A DNA stretch of 64,000 bases from Massilia sp. Se16.2.3 (GCF_014171595.1 NZ_CP050451.1:1674001-1738000), one strand, 5' to 3'. Shown: positions 10,121 to 19,452, counted from the stretch's first letter. Numbers and translations are program-made. Notes: generated from the letters alone by a model not told the origin.

Positions 10121-10792
10121 TTATTTCTTGTCCGCTTTGGCTTTCGCCACCAGGGTGTCCATCACCTGCAGCGCGACCTGCTGCTGCTCGGTCTCGGTAC
10201 GGGCGCTCGAGCCTTCCGGATTGGCCATCGACGGCGAGGTGACAAAGCGGCCATCGATGACCACCATCGGCCAGTGGTCGACGCGGTACTCGTTCATCAT
10301 GGTGCCGGCACGGCGCACCTGGGCCTGCACGCCGAAGGAGTTATAGGCGCTGGCGAAGCGGGCGCGGTCGATCCCGGCCTTTGCGGCCCAGTCGAGCACT
10401 TCCTTGTCGTTGGCAAAGCGCTGGTCCTGCTCGTGGATGGCCGCGAACGCACGCGCATGGTACTGCTCGAGCAGTCCCAGCGCCTCGAGCGTATAGAACA
10501 GCTTCTGCTGCGGCAGCACGCGCGGCCCACCGGCCACGTGCACGCGCTTGAACACGATATTGCTGCCCTGCTTCTTGACCCATTCCGCCAGCAGCGGCTC
10601 GAACACATTGCAATGCGGGCAGTAATACGCAAAGAACTCGATCACCTCCACCTGCTTGCCCGCCATCGGATTGACCTGCTGCGGCAGCACTTGGTAGTGC
10701 ACACCCTGGGCCGGAACAACGGGTGCGGCAAAAGCGGCACCGCTCAGGGCGAAGAATGCAGTGGTAACGAACAAACGACGAAGCAAATTCAT
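10121..10792 (-). CDS. dsbA: Thiol:disulfide interchange protein DsbA
   Basis: DsbA is the periplasmic oxidase that introduces disulfide bonds into exported proteins and is re-oxidised by DsbB. The 223-residue product has a signal peptide ending near AFA (residue 22) and the redox motif CPHC at Cys58 and Cys61 in the FFAYYCPHC context. The helical insertion and the later HWPMVVIDGRF segment with the probable cis-proline follow. It is preceded by a long palindromic repeat and followed two bases later by the SDR gene. Confidence 0.95.
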   Translation of the reverse strand: MNLLRRLFVTTAFFALSGAAFAAPVVPAQGVHYQVLPQQVNPMAGKQVEVIEFFAYYCPHCNVFEPLLAEWVKKQGSNIVFKRVHVAGGPRVLPQQKLFYTLEALGLLEQYHARAFAAIHEQDQRFANDKEVLDWAAKAGIDRARFASAYNSFGVQAQVRRAGTMMNEYRVDHWPMVVIDGRFVTSPSMANPEGSSARTETEQQQVALQVMDTLVAKAKADKK

Positions 10793-10825
10793 GGTTTTCC
10801 TTATCTAGTCAGGAACGTCACGGGG

Positions 10826-10951
10826 CCTTGAGAAACCGTAGCGAGCGGAAGGAGTGTTGGCCGAGAAGCGCAGCTGTACGAGTAGTACAGCCGGTCCGCC
10901 GGTGCGGAGCATCGCAGGCCGACAATCCGACGCGCAGTAGGTTTATCAAGG
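10826..10951. repeat. Long imperfect palindrome with GTAC core (copy 1)
   Basis: The outer arms CCTTGAGAAACC (10826-10837) and GGTTTATCAAGG (10940-10951) pair with one mismatch. A second stem joins TGTTGGCC (10855-10862) to GGCCGACA (10918-10925), and a central stem joins GCTGTAC (10873-10879) to GTACAGC (10885-10891). It fills the gap between dsbA and the upstream SPOR gene and abuts that gene's stop codon. The layout matches the blocks at 15267, 22147 and 24553. Confidence 0.72.
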
Positions 10952-10953
10952 AC

Positions 10954-11673
10954 CTATCTGGTATTGCGGACGATGGCGACGTCGATACCGCTGTCGAGCA
11001 GCTTCGCCCGCGCCTTGTTCACGGCTTCGACCTGGTTGAACGGCCCCAGGCGCACCCGGTGCAGCACGCCGCTGTCGCTGCTGCGATCGCTGATCGCCGC
11101 CTCGAAACCCAGCAAGGCCAGCTTGGCCCGGGTGGCCTCGGCATCGGACATCTCGCGGAAGGCGCCCGCCTGCAAGTAATAGATGTATTTCTCGTCCGCG
11201 CCCGCGGCGGCCGGGGTGGCTGCAGCCGGCGCACCGGCAGGCGCCGCCGCCGGAGCGGGAGCTGGAGCAGCGGCTGCCGCCGGCTTGGCGCTGCCCGCCT
11301 CGGTCATGCCGGCAATCGCCTGGCCGAGCGGGTCGGCGTCGGTGGCGGCGGCCGGCGCCGGCGCCGGCGTCGTGGCGGTCGCGGCGGCGGCTGCTGCCTG
11401 CTTGGCTTCGCGTTCGGCCAGCTGGCGCGCCGCTTCGCGCGCGGCGTCGCGGTTGCCGTACATCGGCTTGTTCGGATCGTTGGCCTGGCTCGGTTCGAGG
11501 TCGGCCGGCCGTCCCATTTTCGTGGAACGGTCGGTGAAGGGCGAGGTGCCCTTGGTGATCATCAGGGCGACCGCCACCGCGATCCCCAGCCCGATAATCA
11601 GGCCGATGATGATGCCGGTCAGGGTACTGCCGCGTTGCAGGCGCAGGGAAGGGATGCGGGTGATAGCGGTCAT
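10954..11673 (-). CDS. SPOR domain-containing protein (FtsN-like topology)
   Basis: The 239-residue product has a short cytoplasmic end, one transmembrane helix at about residues 15-37 (LTGIIIGLIIGLGIAVAVAL), a long Ala/Pro-rich periplasmic linker and a C-terminal SPOR domain (YYLQAGAFREMSDAEATRAKL, VRLGPFNQVEAVNKARAKL). This is the topology of FtsN-type divisome proteins. It follows argS by five bases and is probably co-transcribed with it. ATG 11673 was chosen because the transmembrane helix starts soon after; the open frame upstream is only the shadow of argS. Whether it is the true FtsN is not shown. Confidence 0.88.
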   Translation of the reverse strand: MTAITRIPSLRLQRGSTLTGIIIGLIIGLGIAVAVALMITKGTSPFTDRSTKMGRPADLEPSQANDPNKPMYGNRDAAREAARQLAEREAKQAAAAAATATTPAPAPAAATDADPLGQAIAGMTEAGSAKPAAAAAPAPAPAAAPAGAPAAATPAAAGADEKYIYYLQAGAFREMSDAEATRAKLALLGFEAAISDRSSDSGVLHRVRLGPFNQVEAVNKARAKLLDSGIDVAIVRNTR

Positions 11674-11678
11674 CGCGT

Positions 11679-13427
11679 TTACTCGTCTTGCTCTTGTGGT
11701 TCGGTAGGGTTGCGTTCCATCTTGACCGGTGCCGAGACGCCGATCAGGGCCAGGCCGTTGCGCAGCACCTGGCGCGTCGCGGTGGCCAGCGCCAGGCGTG
11801 CCAGCTTGAGCGGCTCGTCGCCGTCGAGCAGCCACTTGTGCGCGAAATAGTAGCTGTGCAGTTCGCCGGCCAGTTCGCGCAGGTAGAAGGCCACCTGGTG
11901 CGGGCCGAGTTCGGCCTGGGCACGCTGCAGCATCTCCGGATACGCGGCCAGCTTCGACAGCAGGCTCGCTTCGTGCGGCGTGGTCAAGCCCGACAGGTCG
12001 ACGTTCGCCAGCTGCGCTTCGTCGCCGCCCCAGTTGGCCAGGGCCGAGCAGATGCGCGCGTGGGCGTACTGCACATAATAGACCGGGTTTTCGTCCGAGG
12101 TTTTGAGGGCGACGTCGACGTCGAACACGAATTCGGTATCGGCCTTGCGCGAGATGAGGAAGAAGCGCACCGCGTCGCGGCCGCGGGTGATGTCGCCGCC
12201 GCCCGACCATTCGATCAGGTCGCGCACGGTGACATAGGAACCGGCGCGCTTGGAGATCTTGACCTCTTCGCCGCCCTTCATGACGGTGACCATCTTGTGC
12301 AGCACGTAGTCAGGGTAGCCCTGCGGGATGCCGATGTTCACGGCCTGCAGGCCGGCGCGCACGCGGGCAATGGTGCCGTGGTGGTCGCTGCCCTGGATGT
12401 TGATGGCCTGGTCGAAGCCGCGGCGGAACTTCTGCATGTGGTAGGCCACGTCCGGCACGAAATAGGTAAACGTGCCGTCGGACTTGCGCATCACGCGGTC
12501 CTTGTCGTCGCCATAATCAGTGGTTTTCAGCCACAGCGCGCCATCTTGCTCGTAGGTGACGCCGGCGTCGACCAGGGCCTGCACGGCCTGCTCCACTTTG
12601 CCGTCGGCGTAGAGCGAGGATTCGAGGTAATAATTGTCGAACTTGACGCCGAAGGCCTGCAGGTCCTGGTCCTGCTCGTTGCGCAGGTAGGTGACGGCGA
12701 AGCGGCGGATCGAGTCGAGGTCGTTCACGTCACCGCTGGCGGTGGCCGGCTCGCCGTCGCTGGCCGCGACGGTTTTCTTCGCCAGGAAGTCGGCGGCGAT
12801 CTCGGCGATGTAGTCGCCGTTGTAGGCCGACTCGGGCCATTGCTCGTCGCCCGGCTTGAAGCCGCGTGCGCGCGCCTGCACCGAGTTGGCGAGCGTGGCG
12901 ATCTGGACGCCGGCATCGTTGTAGTAGAACTCGCGGGTGACTTCATGGCCCTGCGACTCGAACAGGCTGGCCAGGGCATCCCCCAGCGCGGCCTGGCGGC
13001 CGTGGCCGACGTGCAGCGGGCCGGTCGGGTTGGCCGAGACGAATTCGAGGATGGCATGGTGGCCGGCGCCGGACTGGCCGCGCCCAAAAGCTTCGCCGGT
13101 CTGCAGGATGGTGCGCACCACCGACTGCTTGGCGCTGGCGGCCACGCGCAGGTTGATGAAGCCGGGACCGGCGACGTCCGCCGATTCCACCAGGCCGGCA
13201 GCGCCCGGCTCGGCCAGCAGGGCGGCGACCAGGCGCGTGGCCAGCTCGCGCGGGTTGGTTTTCAGGGGCTTGGCCAGCTGCATGGCGACGTTGCAGGCGA
13301 TGTCGCCATGGGCCGGGTCGCGCGGGCGTTCCAGCACGATATTCGGCGTCAGATCGCTGCCGGCAACGATCGGCGCGAGGGCGGCCTGGAACAGGGCGAC
13401 GATTTCTTGTTTTTGTTGGGCGAGCAT
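11679..13427 (-). CDS. argS: Arginine--tRNA ligase
   Basis: ArgS charges tRNA-Arg with arginine. The class I HIGH signature appears as HVGH in the context [22 protein letters not shown], and the KMSKS equivalent is KISKRAG. The N-terminal Add1 domain and the C-terminal anticodon-binding DALR domain are present, for 582 residues in all. The frame extends upstream to 13478, but ATG 13427 ([13 protein letters not shown]) matches the normal N-terminus. It heads the leftward cluster. Confidence 0.95.
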   Translation of the reverse strand: MLAQQKQEIVALFQAALAPIVAGSDLTPNIVLERPRDPAHGDIACNVAMQLAKPLKTNPRELATRLVAALLAEPGAAGLVESADVAGPGFINLRVAASAKQSVVRTILQTGEAFGRGQSGAGHHAILEFVSANPTGPLHVGHGRQAALGDALASLFESQGHEVTREFYYNDAGVQIATLANSVQARARGFKPGDEQWPESAYNGDYIAEIAADFLAKKTVAASDGEPATASGDVNDLDSIRRFAVTYLRNEQDQDLQAFGVKFDNYYLESSLYADGKVEQAVQALVDAGVTYEQDGALWLKTTDYGDDKDRVMRKSDGTFTYFVPDVAYHMQKFRRGFDQAINIQGSDHHGTIARVRAGLQAVNIGIPQGYPDYVLHKMVTVMKGGEEVKISKRAGSYVTVRDLIEWSGGGDITRGRDAVRFFLISRKADTEFVFDVDVALKTSDENPVYYVQYAHARICSALANWGGDEAQLANVDLSGLTTPHEASLLSKLAAYPEMLQRAQAELGPHQVAFYLRELAGELHSYYFAHKWLLDGDEPLKLARLALATATRQVLRNGLALIGVSAPVKMERNPTEPQEQDE

Positions 13428-13632
13428 AGGTTCGGAGGGTGAAGTCGATAAGTTCAGCAGGGCGGTGGCCGCGGCCACGGCAAACAGTGGTTCATTATAC
13501 TGGTTTGCTGCAGCGCCGAATATGCCCGGGGCTTCCGGTTGTGGCGCTGGCGCCCGTCCCTGGCCGGCTGTTTAAGCCCGGCCAAAGGTGGAGCCGGTAC
13601 AATGCGGGTCTTTACCGTACCTGCCCGCCATC

Positions 13633-13878
13633 ATGACCGACAAGCGCCCCACGCTCTCCATCAAGCCCAAGGCCCGCAGCGGCGCCAAGCCCGCTCCGCG
13701 ACCGGTCGCCAACCCGGCGGCGCAGCACGCCAGGCCGCAGGCCCGGGCCCAGGCCACCACGCCGAAGCCGGCAGCCAAGCCGGCCGCGCCCGCTCAGGCA
13801 GGCCCGTCCGAGGCTGGCCCCCAGCCGCCCGCGCGCCGGCAGCGCGCGCCGAGGCGCCCCGTCCAAGCCATGAAATGA
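13633..13878 (+). CDS. Small basic Lys/Pro/Ala-rich hypothetical protein
   Basis: This 81-residue ORF starts MTDKRPTLSIKPKARSG and is otherwise made of Ala, Pro, Lys and Arg, so it is very basic and probably disordered. Its stop overlaps the rsmB start (ATGA), which suggests translational coupling. It could bind RNA or nucleic acid nonspecifically, or it could be a detached N-terminal extension of RsmB. I do not recognise a family; the coupling is the main reason to keep it. Confidence 0.55.
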   Translation: MTDKRPTLSIKPKARSGAKPAPRPVANPAAQHARPQARAQATTPKPAAKPAAPAQAGPSEAGPQPPARRQRAPRRPVQAMK

Positions 13879-15209
13879 AGCAGCAGTTCCAGCTCGACTA
13901 CCGTCCCGCGCTGTCGGGCGACTCGCTGGCGCTGGCGCTGCTGGGCGCCGCCGCGGCGGTGGCACGGGTGCGCGCCGGTACCGCGCTGCCCCAGGCGCTC
14001 GCTACCGTGTTCAAGGCCTATGACGCTGCTCCTCAAACGCGCGGCGCGATCCGGGACCTGGCCTACCGCAGCATGCGCGGGCTCGGCCGCGCCGAGACCC
14101 TGCTCGGCCAGATGACGAGCAAGGCGCCGGACGCACCGATGCTGGCCGGCCTGCTGTGCTGCGCGCTGGTACTGCTCGATCCGCCGGAAGGGGAGAGTGC
14201 TCCTTATGAGGCCTTCACCGTGGTCGACCAGGCGGTCAACGCGGCCGCGAGCCACCCCGATTTCGCCCATGCCAAGGCGATGGTCAACGCCGTGCTGCGC
14301 CGCTTCCTGCGCGAGCGCGAACAGCTCGTCGCCGGCGCGCTGCAGCAGCCGCTGGCGCAGTGGAACTACCCGCAATGGTGGATCGACGCCACCCGCGCCG
14401 CCTATCCGCGCGATTGGGAAGCCATCCTCGCGGCCGGCAACACCCATCCGCCGCTGACGCTGCGCGTCAATACGCGCAAGACTTCGGTGGAGGACTACCC
14501 GGGACGCCTGGCCGATGCCGGTTTCGAAGCCGACGTGGTCGGGCCGACCGCACTGCGCCTGAAGCAGGCGACCAACGTGGCGCAGATTCCCGGTTTCCAT
14601 GAGGGCCTGGTGTCGGTGCAGGACGCCGGCGCCCAGCTCGCCGCGCCGCTGCTCGACCTGCGTGAGGGCATGCGCGTGCTCGACGCCTGCGCGGCGCCCG
14701 GCGGCAAGAGCGGCCATATCCTCGAGAGCGCCGACGTCGAGCTGACCTCGGTCGACGCCGACCCGCAGCGCCTGGCGCGCGTGGGCGACAACCTCGGCCG
14801 TCTCGGCCTGCAGGCGACGCTGGTGGCGGCCGAAGCGCAGGCGGCCGGCTGGTGGGATGGCCGTCAATACGATCGTATCCTGGCCGACGTGCCGTGCACG
14901 GCGTCGGGCATCGTGCGGCGCCACCCGGATATCCGCTGGCTGCGCCGCAAGACCGACACGCGCCAACTTACAACACTTTCCGCGCAGATACTCGACAATC
15001 TTTGGCAGATGCTGCTGCCCGATGGTAAATTGCTGTTTGTGACATGTTCGCTCTGGCCCCAGGAGTCGGAGGCGCAGGCGGCCGCCTTTGCGGCCCGCCA
15101 TGAGGACGCCATCCGCCTTGACGCGCCGGGCCAGCTGCTCCCCACGAGCGGCGCCGGGCTGGATCATGACGGGCTGTTCTATGCCCTGTTCCACAAGCGC
15201 GTGGCGTAA
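13875..15209 (+). CDS. rsmB: 16S rRNA (cytosine(967)-C(5))-methyltransferase RsmB
   Basis: RsmB methylates C967 of 16S rRNA using S-adenosylmethionine. The 444-residue product has an N-terminal NusB-like domain (residues about 1-140) and a C-terminal Rossmann methyltransferase with the SAM motif LDACAAPGGKSGHILE, the DVPCTASG motif and the catalytic-cysteine motif VTCSLWPQE. ATG 13875 begins MKQQFQLDYRP; the open frame upstream reads into low-complexity sequence of the preceding small gene. The downstream genes are DUF4390 and ntrY. Confidence 0.94.
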   Translation: MKQQFQLDYRPALSGDSLALALLGAAAAVARVRAGTALPQALATVFKAYDAAPQTRGAIRDLAYRSMRGLGRAETLLGQMTSKAPDAPMLAGLLCCALVLLDPPEGESAPYEAFTVVDQAVNAAASHPDFAHAKAMVNAVLRRFLREREQLVAGALQQPLAQWNYPQWWIDATRAAYPRDWEAILAAGNTHPPLTLRVNTRKTSVEDYPGRLADAGFEADVVGPTALRLKQATNVAQIPGFHEGLVSVQDAGAQLAAPLLDLREGMRVLDACAAPGGKSGHILESADVELTSVDADPQRLARVGDNLGRLGLQATLVAAEAQAAGWWDGRQYDRILADVPCTASGIVRRHPDIRWLRRKTDTRQLTTLSAQILDNLWQMLLPDGKLLFVTCSLWPQESEAQAAAFAARHEDAIRLDAPGQLLPTSGAGLDHDGLFYALFHKRVA

Positions 15210-15266
15210 CTTTTCACACGCAAGCTTGTTTAACGCTCGTCAGGGCAGGGGATGCGGCCCACCGAC

Positions 15267-15306
15267 GCATCGTCGAAGACAGTACCTTGGTACGGCGAGA
15301 CGATGC
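15267..15306. repeat. Palindrome with GTAC core (copy 2)
   Basis: Arms GCATCGTC (15267-15274) and GACGATGC (15299-15306) flank the central GTACC-TT-GGTAC. Read on the minus strand it closely matches the cores at 22201 and 24582. It occupies the short gap between rsmB and the DUF4390 gene. Confidence 0.65.
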
Positions 15307-15369
15307 AACGCGGCCATGGCGATTTTTAAACACGCTCTGCGCTCAATTAATTTAGGTTCCGGCCCACCT

Positions 15370-15933
15370 GTGACATTACGATTCTTCCGCCTCCTCGCCT
15401 GCCAGCTGCTGCTGGTCTTCGCGTGCGCAACGGCGCAGGCGGCCGACGGGATCGAGATCACGCTGGCGAAAATCGAGGCGACCGACGAGGGTTACCGCCT
15501 CGGCGCCAATTACGCATTCGACCTCAATCGCGACCTGGAAGACGCCCTGCAGCACGGCGTCAAGCTGTTCTTCACGACCGAGATCGAACTGACCCGCCCG
15601 CGCTGGTACTGGCGCGACGACCGCGCCGTGTCCACCCGGCGCACGGTCAGCATCTCCTACGACGTGCTGCTGCGCCAGTATTATGTGTCGGTCGGCGGCA
15701 GCGTCCAGCAGACCTACCAGACCCTCGACGAAGCCATGTTCCAGATCCGGCGTCCGAGCCGCTGGCTGATTGCACCGAAAGGGGCTCTCAAGCACGGCGA
15801 GACCTACGAGGTCAGCCTGCGCATGTACATGGACCGCGACCTGCTGCAAAAGCCGCTGCAGGTCAATGCCTTCGGCAATTCGGACTGGCGCCTGGCTTCG
15901 AACTGGAAGACCTTCACCTACCGTGCGGAGTAA
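15370..15933 (+). CDS. DUF4390 domain-containing exported protein
   Basis: The product carries a signal peptide (FRLLACQLLLVFACATAQA) and one DUF4390 domain rich in beta structure (ANYAFDLNRDLEDALQHGVKLFF, FTTEIELTRPRWYWRDD, SWLIAP-like segment). The family is found in betaproteobacteria immediately before ntrY, as here, with only three bases between the genes. GTG 15370 places the signal peptide at the N-terminus; ATG 15316 in the same frame would add 18 residues. Function is unknown; the constant pairing with ntrYX suggests an envelope role linked to that system. Confidence 0.85.
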   Translation: MTLRFFRLLACQLLLVFACATAQAADGIEITLAKIEATDEGYRLGANYAFDLNRDLEDALQHGVKLFFTTEIELTRPRWYWRDDRAVSTRRTVSISYDVLLRQYYVSVGGSVQQTYQTLDEAMFQIRRPSRWLIAPKGALKHGETYEVSLRMYMDRDLLQKPLQVNAFGNSDWRLASNWKTFTYRAE

Positions 15934-15936
15934 GCC

Positions 15937-18219
15937 GTGAACCAGGCCATGCGCTACGCGCTGGTGGTCGGCGGGGCGATCGTCTCGATCCTGCTGTTCC
16001 TGCTCGCCTCGGCCTCGGACAACTCGGGCTTCTTCCAGCGCTACTATGCCTGGCTGCTGGGCCTGAACGCGACGATCGCCTTCCTGCTCCTGATCCTGGT
16101 GCTGGTCGCCCTCGGGCGCCTGTATTCGCGCTACAAGGCGGGGCGCTTCGGTTCGCGCCTGATGGCGCGGCTGGTGCTGCTCTTTGCCGGCATCGGCATC
16201 CTGCCCGGCCTGATCATCTTCATGGTGTCGGTGCAGTTCGTCTCCCATTCGATCGAATCCTGGTTCGACGTCAAGATCGAGTCCGCCCTGCAGTCCGGCC
16301 TGAACCTCGGCCATGCCGCGCTCGACGAGGCGCTGGGCGAACTGGGCAACAGTGCCCAGACCGTGGCGGCAACCCTGTCCGGCCAGGATGACGTCGGCGC
16401 CCAGATGACGCTGTCGCAGCTGGTGAGCGACACCGAAGGCATGCAGAGCGCGATGCTGCTCGATGCCAGCGGCAAGCTGGTGGCCAGCGCCAGCCAGGAC
16501 CGCCGTGCCGACCTCACGGCCGACCTGCCGAACCCGCAGATGGTGCGCCAGGCCGGCATGCCGGGCGGCTATGCGCGCGCCGAAGGGGGCATCGAACTCG
16601 ATTTCCGCGAGGGCGCCAACGGCGAGGCGAACGGTCTCGACGCCGCCACCGGCCTGCGCCTGCGCGTGGTGCTGGCCGTGCCCGAGCCGCCCGGTGCGGC
16701 GCCGCGCTACCTGCAGGTGATGCAGGCGGTGCCGGTCAACCTGGCCTCGAACGCGGCCGTGCTGAAAAGCGCCTACAGCGAATACCAGCAGCGCTCCTGG
16801 TCGCGCGACAGCCTGCGCCGCATGTACCTGCACACCCTGACGCTGACGCTGCTGCTGGCCATTTTCGGCGCCATCGGCAGCGCGGTGCTCATCGCCGGCA
16901 ACCTGGCGCAGCCGCTGCTGGTGCTGGCCGAGGGCACGCAAGCCGTGGCCGAGGGCGACCTGTCGCCGCGCCCGATCGTCGAAACCAGCGACGAACTCGG
17001 TACCCTGACCCAATCCTTCAATGCCATGACCGGCCAGCTGTTCGAGGCCAGGAGCGCGGTCGAACGCAACCGCGCAGCGCTGCAAAGCGCCAAGGCCCAC
17101 CTGGAGTCGGTGCTGGCCAACATGTCGGCGGGCGTGCTCGTGCTCGACGCCGAGGGGACAGTGGTCAACTCGAACGACGCCGCCTGCCGCATCCTGCAGA
17201 TGGAACACTGCAATTTGCACGGGCCGCTGAACAAGATCGAAGGCACGGAGAATTTCGCCAACGCCGTCACCCGTGCCTTCTCGACGCAGAGCGCGCAGTC
17301 GGCCGCGGGCACCGCGCGCCAGCGGACGCACTGGCAGCAGCAGATCGAAATCCCGCGCCGCGCCGCCGGCGAAGACCACGACACGACCCTGCTGGCGCGC
17401 GGCTCGCGCCTGCCGGTGGGGGTGGGCAGCGGCTTCATCGTGGTGTTCGACGATATCTCGGACGTGATTTCGGCACAGCGCTCGGTGGCCTGGGGCGAAG
17501 TGGCGCGGCGCCTGGCGCACGAGATCAAGAACCCGCTGACCCCGATCCAGCTGTCGGCCGAACGCCTGCAGATGAAGCTGGCCGACCGCCTGGAAGCGGG
17601 CGACAAGGCGCTGCTCGAGCGCGCCACGACCACCATCGTCAACCAGGTCGACGCCATGAAGCGCATGGTCGACGACTTCCGCGACTATGCGCGCACGCCG
17701 CCGGCGGTGCTCGAACCGCTTGATTTGAACGACCTGATCGGCGAAATCCTGAACCTGTACCTGGCCGAGGACGCGTCCGACATCATCCATGCGGCGCTGG
17801 AACCGAACCTGCCGCGCGTGATGGGCGACGCGACCCAGCTGCGCCAGGTGATCCACAACCTGCTGCAGAACGCCCAGGACGCCTTTGCGGACCGCGCGCC
17901 GGGCGCGCCTTCTCCGCGCATCGACGTCGCCACCGAGATCATCCACTACACCGGGGCGGACGGCACGGCCGGGACCGCCGTACGCCTTGCCATCCTCGAC
18001 AACGGCCCTGGATTCGCCCCGAAAATCCTCGCCCGCGCCTTCGAACCCTACGTCACCTCGAAAGCCCGCGGCACCGGCCTCGGCCTGCCGATGGTGAAGA
18101 AGATTATCGATGAGCACGGTGGCCGCATCGATATCCAGAACCGTCCGGACGGTTCTGGCGCGTCAGTATTCATTTTGCTGTTAAAGTTAGCACAAGAGGC
18201 GAACTTGGCCGAAGTGTAA
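15937..18219 (+). CDS. ntrY: Sensor histidine kinase NtrY
   Basis: NtrY is a membrane histidine kinase paired with NtrX. The 760-residue product has hydrophobic helices at about residues 7-27, 35-60 and 75-105, a periplasmic stretch, another helix near 305-325, a HAMP region, a PAS domain (about 390-490), the phospho-acceptor motif HEIKNPLTPIQLS with His528, and a GHKL ATPase with the N box NLLQNAQDAF, DNGPGF and GTGLGLPMV. GTG 15937 was taken as the start; ATG 15949 is an alternative. It is followed after 73 bases by ntrX. Confidence 0.93.
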   Translation: MNQAMRYALVVGGAIVSILLFLLASASDNSGFFQRYYAWLLGLNATIAFLLLILVLVALGRLYSRYKAGRFGSRLMARLVLLFAGIGILPGLIIFMVSVQFVSHSIESWFDVKIESALQSGLNLGHAALDEALGELGNSAQTVAATLSGQDDVGAQMTLSQLVSDTEGMQSAMLLDASGKLVASASQDRRADLTADLPNPQMVRQAGMPGGYARAEGGIELDFREGANGEANGLDAATGLRLRVVLAVPEPPGAAPRYLQVMQAVPVNLASNAAVLKSAYSEYQQRSWSRDSLRRMYLHTLTLTLLLAIFGAIGSAVLIAGNLAQPLLVLAEGTQAVAEGDLSPRPIVETSDELGTLTQSFNAMTGQLFEARSAVERNRAALQSAKAHLESVLANMSAGVLVLDAEGTVVNSNDAACRILQMEHCNLHGPLNKIEGTENFANAVTRAFSTQSAQSAAGTARQRTHWQQQIEIPRRAAGEDHDTTLLARGSRLPVGVGSGFIVVFDDISDVISAQRSVAWGEVARRLAHEIKNPLTPIQLSAERLQMKLADRLEAGDKALLERATTTIVNQVDAMKRMVDDFRDYARTPPAVLEPLDLNDLIGEILNLYLAEDASDIIHAALEPNLPRVMGDATQLRQVIHNLLQNAQDAFADRAPGAPSPRIDVATEIIHYTGADGTAGTAVRLAILDNGPGFAPKILARAFEPYVTSKARGTGLGLPMVKKIIDEHGGRIDIQNRPDGSGASVFILLLKLAQEANLAEV

Positions 18220-18292
18220 AACGGGCATAGAATCACGCCTGAATATCAGCTGCATTGACGACTGGATAACGGGTGGAGGCGGAAAGCGAACG

Positions 18293-19015
18293 ATGGCAAA
18301 CATACTCGTAGTTGATGATGAAATGGGCATCCGCGAGCTGCTCTCGGAAATCCTGGGAGACGAAGGTCATGCAATCACGCTGGCGGAGAACGCGCAGCAG
18401 GCACGGGAAGCGCGCGCGGCCGGCGCGCCGGACCTGGTCCTGCTCGATATCTGGATGCCCGACACCGACGGCGTCACCCTGCTCAAGGAGTGGCAGCGCG
18501 ACGGCTTGCTGACCATGCCGGTCATCATGATGTCGGGCCACGCCACCATCGACACGGCCGTCGAGGCCACCCGCATCGGCGCCCTGAATTTCTGGAAAAG
18601 CCGATCGCGCTGCAAAAAGCTGCTGAAAGCCGTGCAGCAGGGCCTGACCCGCGCCCGGGAAGTGGCACGCGCCCCGGTGCCGCCGCCGCGCCCCGTGATG
18701 GCGGCCCCGAGCATCGAAGCCGCCCCTGCCAGCGCGCCCATGTACGCGGCCCAGCCGATGGCGGCGCCCCTGAACGGCGCCGGGGTCGGCGTGGTCGGCC
18801 ATGGCGAGACCCAGGGCTACACGCTCTCGTTCGACCTGCCGCTGCGCGAGGCGCGCGACGCCTTCGAACGCATGTATTTCGAACACCACCTCGGCCGCGA
18901 AGGCGGCAGCATGACGCGCGTGGCCGAAAAGACCGGCCTCGAGCGCACCCACCTGTACCGCAAGCTCAAGCAGCTCGGCGTCGAACCGGGCAAGCTGGGC
19001 AAACGCGGCGGATGA
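18293..19015 (+). CDS. ntrX: Short NtrX-type response regulator (local scrambled segment)
   Basis: The product has an N-terminal receiver domain (VVDDE, phospho-acceptor Asp in LLDIWMPD, MSGHAT), a Pro/Ala linker and a C-terminal Fis-type helix-turn-helix (MTRVAEKTGLERTHLYRKLKQLG). It lacks the AAA+ sigma-54 activator domain of classical NtrX, as is usual in this group of betaproteobacteria. Residues about 101-109 read WKSRSRCKK, where family members have LEKPIALQK. A missing C at about 18592 and an extra A in the run 18614-18618 explain this exactly and restore the conserved Lys-Pro of the receiver. It lies directly after its cognate kinase. Confidence 0.9.
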   Translation: MANILVVDDEMGIRELLSEILGDEGHAITLAENAQQAREARAAGAPDLVLLDIWMPDTDGVTLLKEWQRDGLLTMPVIMMSGHATIDTAVEATRIGALNFWKSRSRCKKLLKAVQQGLTRAREVARAPVPPPRPVMAAPSIEAAPASAPMYAAQPMAAPLNGAGVGVVGHGETQGYTLSFDLPLREARDAFERMYFEHHLGREGGSMTRVAEKTGLERTHLYRKLKQLGVEPGKLGKRGG

Positions 19016-19095
19016 TGGAGGAGACGGGGCAGGGCGGCTCCTCGCCCGCGGCCCCGTCGGTCTCATCTTCCGCTGTCTCGTCAGTTCGTCGGACG

Positions 19096-19452
19096 ATGAC
19101 TACTCTGGTTGTCGGCCCCGACGCCGCCCGTCGCGAAGCGGCGATTGCACAAGCGCTGGAATTACCGGATTTGCGCGAAGATCGCGTCGCTATCCTCCTT
19201 GAAGGCATGCCAAGTGGCACTTCCCCCTTCGAATCTTCTGAAAATCTCCTGATTTCACGCATTGCTCCGGGGTGCCTTTGCTGCGCCGGGAATCTCGTGA
19301 TGCGTGTTACATTGAATCGTCTGTTGCGCCAGCGACCGGCGCGCCTGTTCATCGGCGTGGCGAGCGCGGAGCATCTTGACCAGTTGAGATCGTGGTTGAG
19401 CACCGCGCCATACGATCAGCTGTTGGCTCTTACGCCTGACCTCGACTCTTGA
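19096..19452 (+). CDS. Truncated CobW/COG0523-like GTPase protein
   Basis: The ORF encodes about 118 residues (145 from ATG 19015) with a degenerate P-loop-like start (TLVVGPDAARREAA) and the metal-binding motif GCLCC of COG0523 G3E GTPases, followed by LNRLLRQRPARLFIGVASAEHLDQL. It stops before the guanine-specificity and C-terminal domains, so it cannot be a full GTPase. It sits between ntrX and the DUF3567 gene and its codon use is less GC-rich than that of its neighbours. It may be a conserved reduced paralogue or a decaying remnant; I cannot tell which. Confidence 0.65.
   Translation: MTTLVVGPDAARREAAIAQALELPDLREDRVAILLEGMPSGTSPFESSENLLISRIAPGCLCCAGNLVMRVTLNRLLRQRPARLFIGVASAEHLDQLRSWLSTAPYDQLLALTPDLDS

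Noticed and set aside
15376..18117. 913-residue minus-strand ORF opposite the DUF4390 gene and ntrY
   Set aside because: It is a shadow frame with strongly biased His/Arg/Gln content; ntrY motifs are unambiguous on the plus strand.
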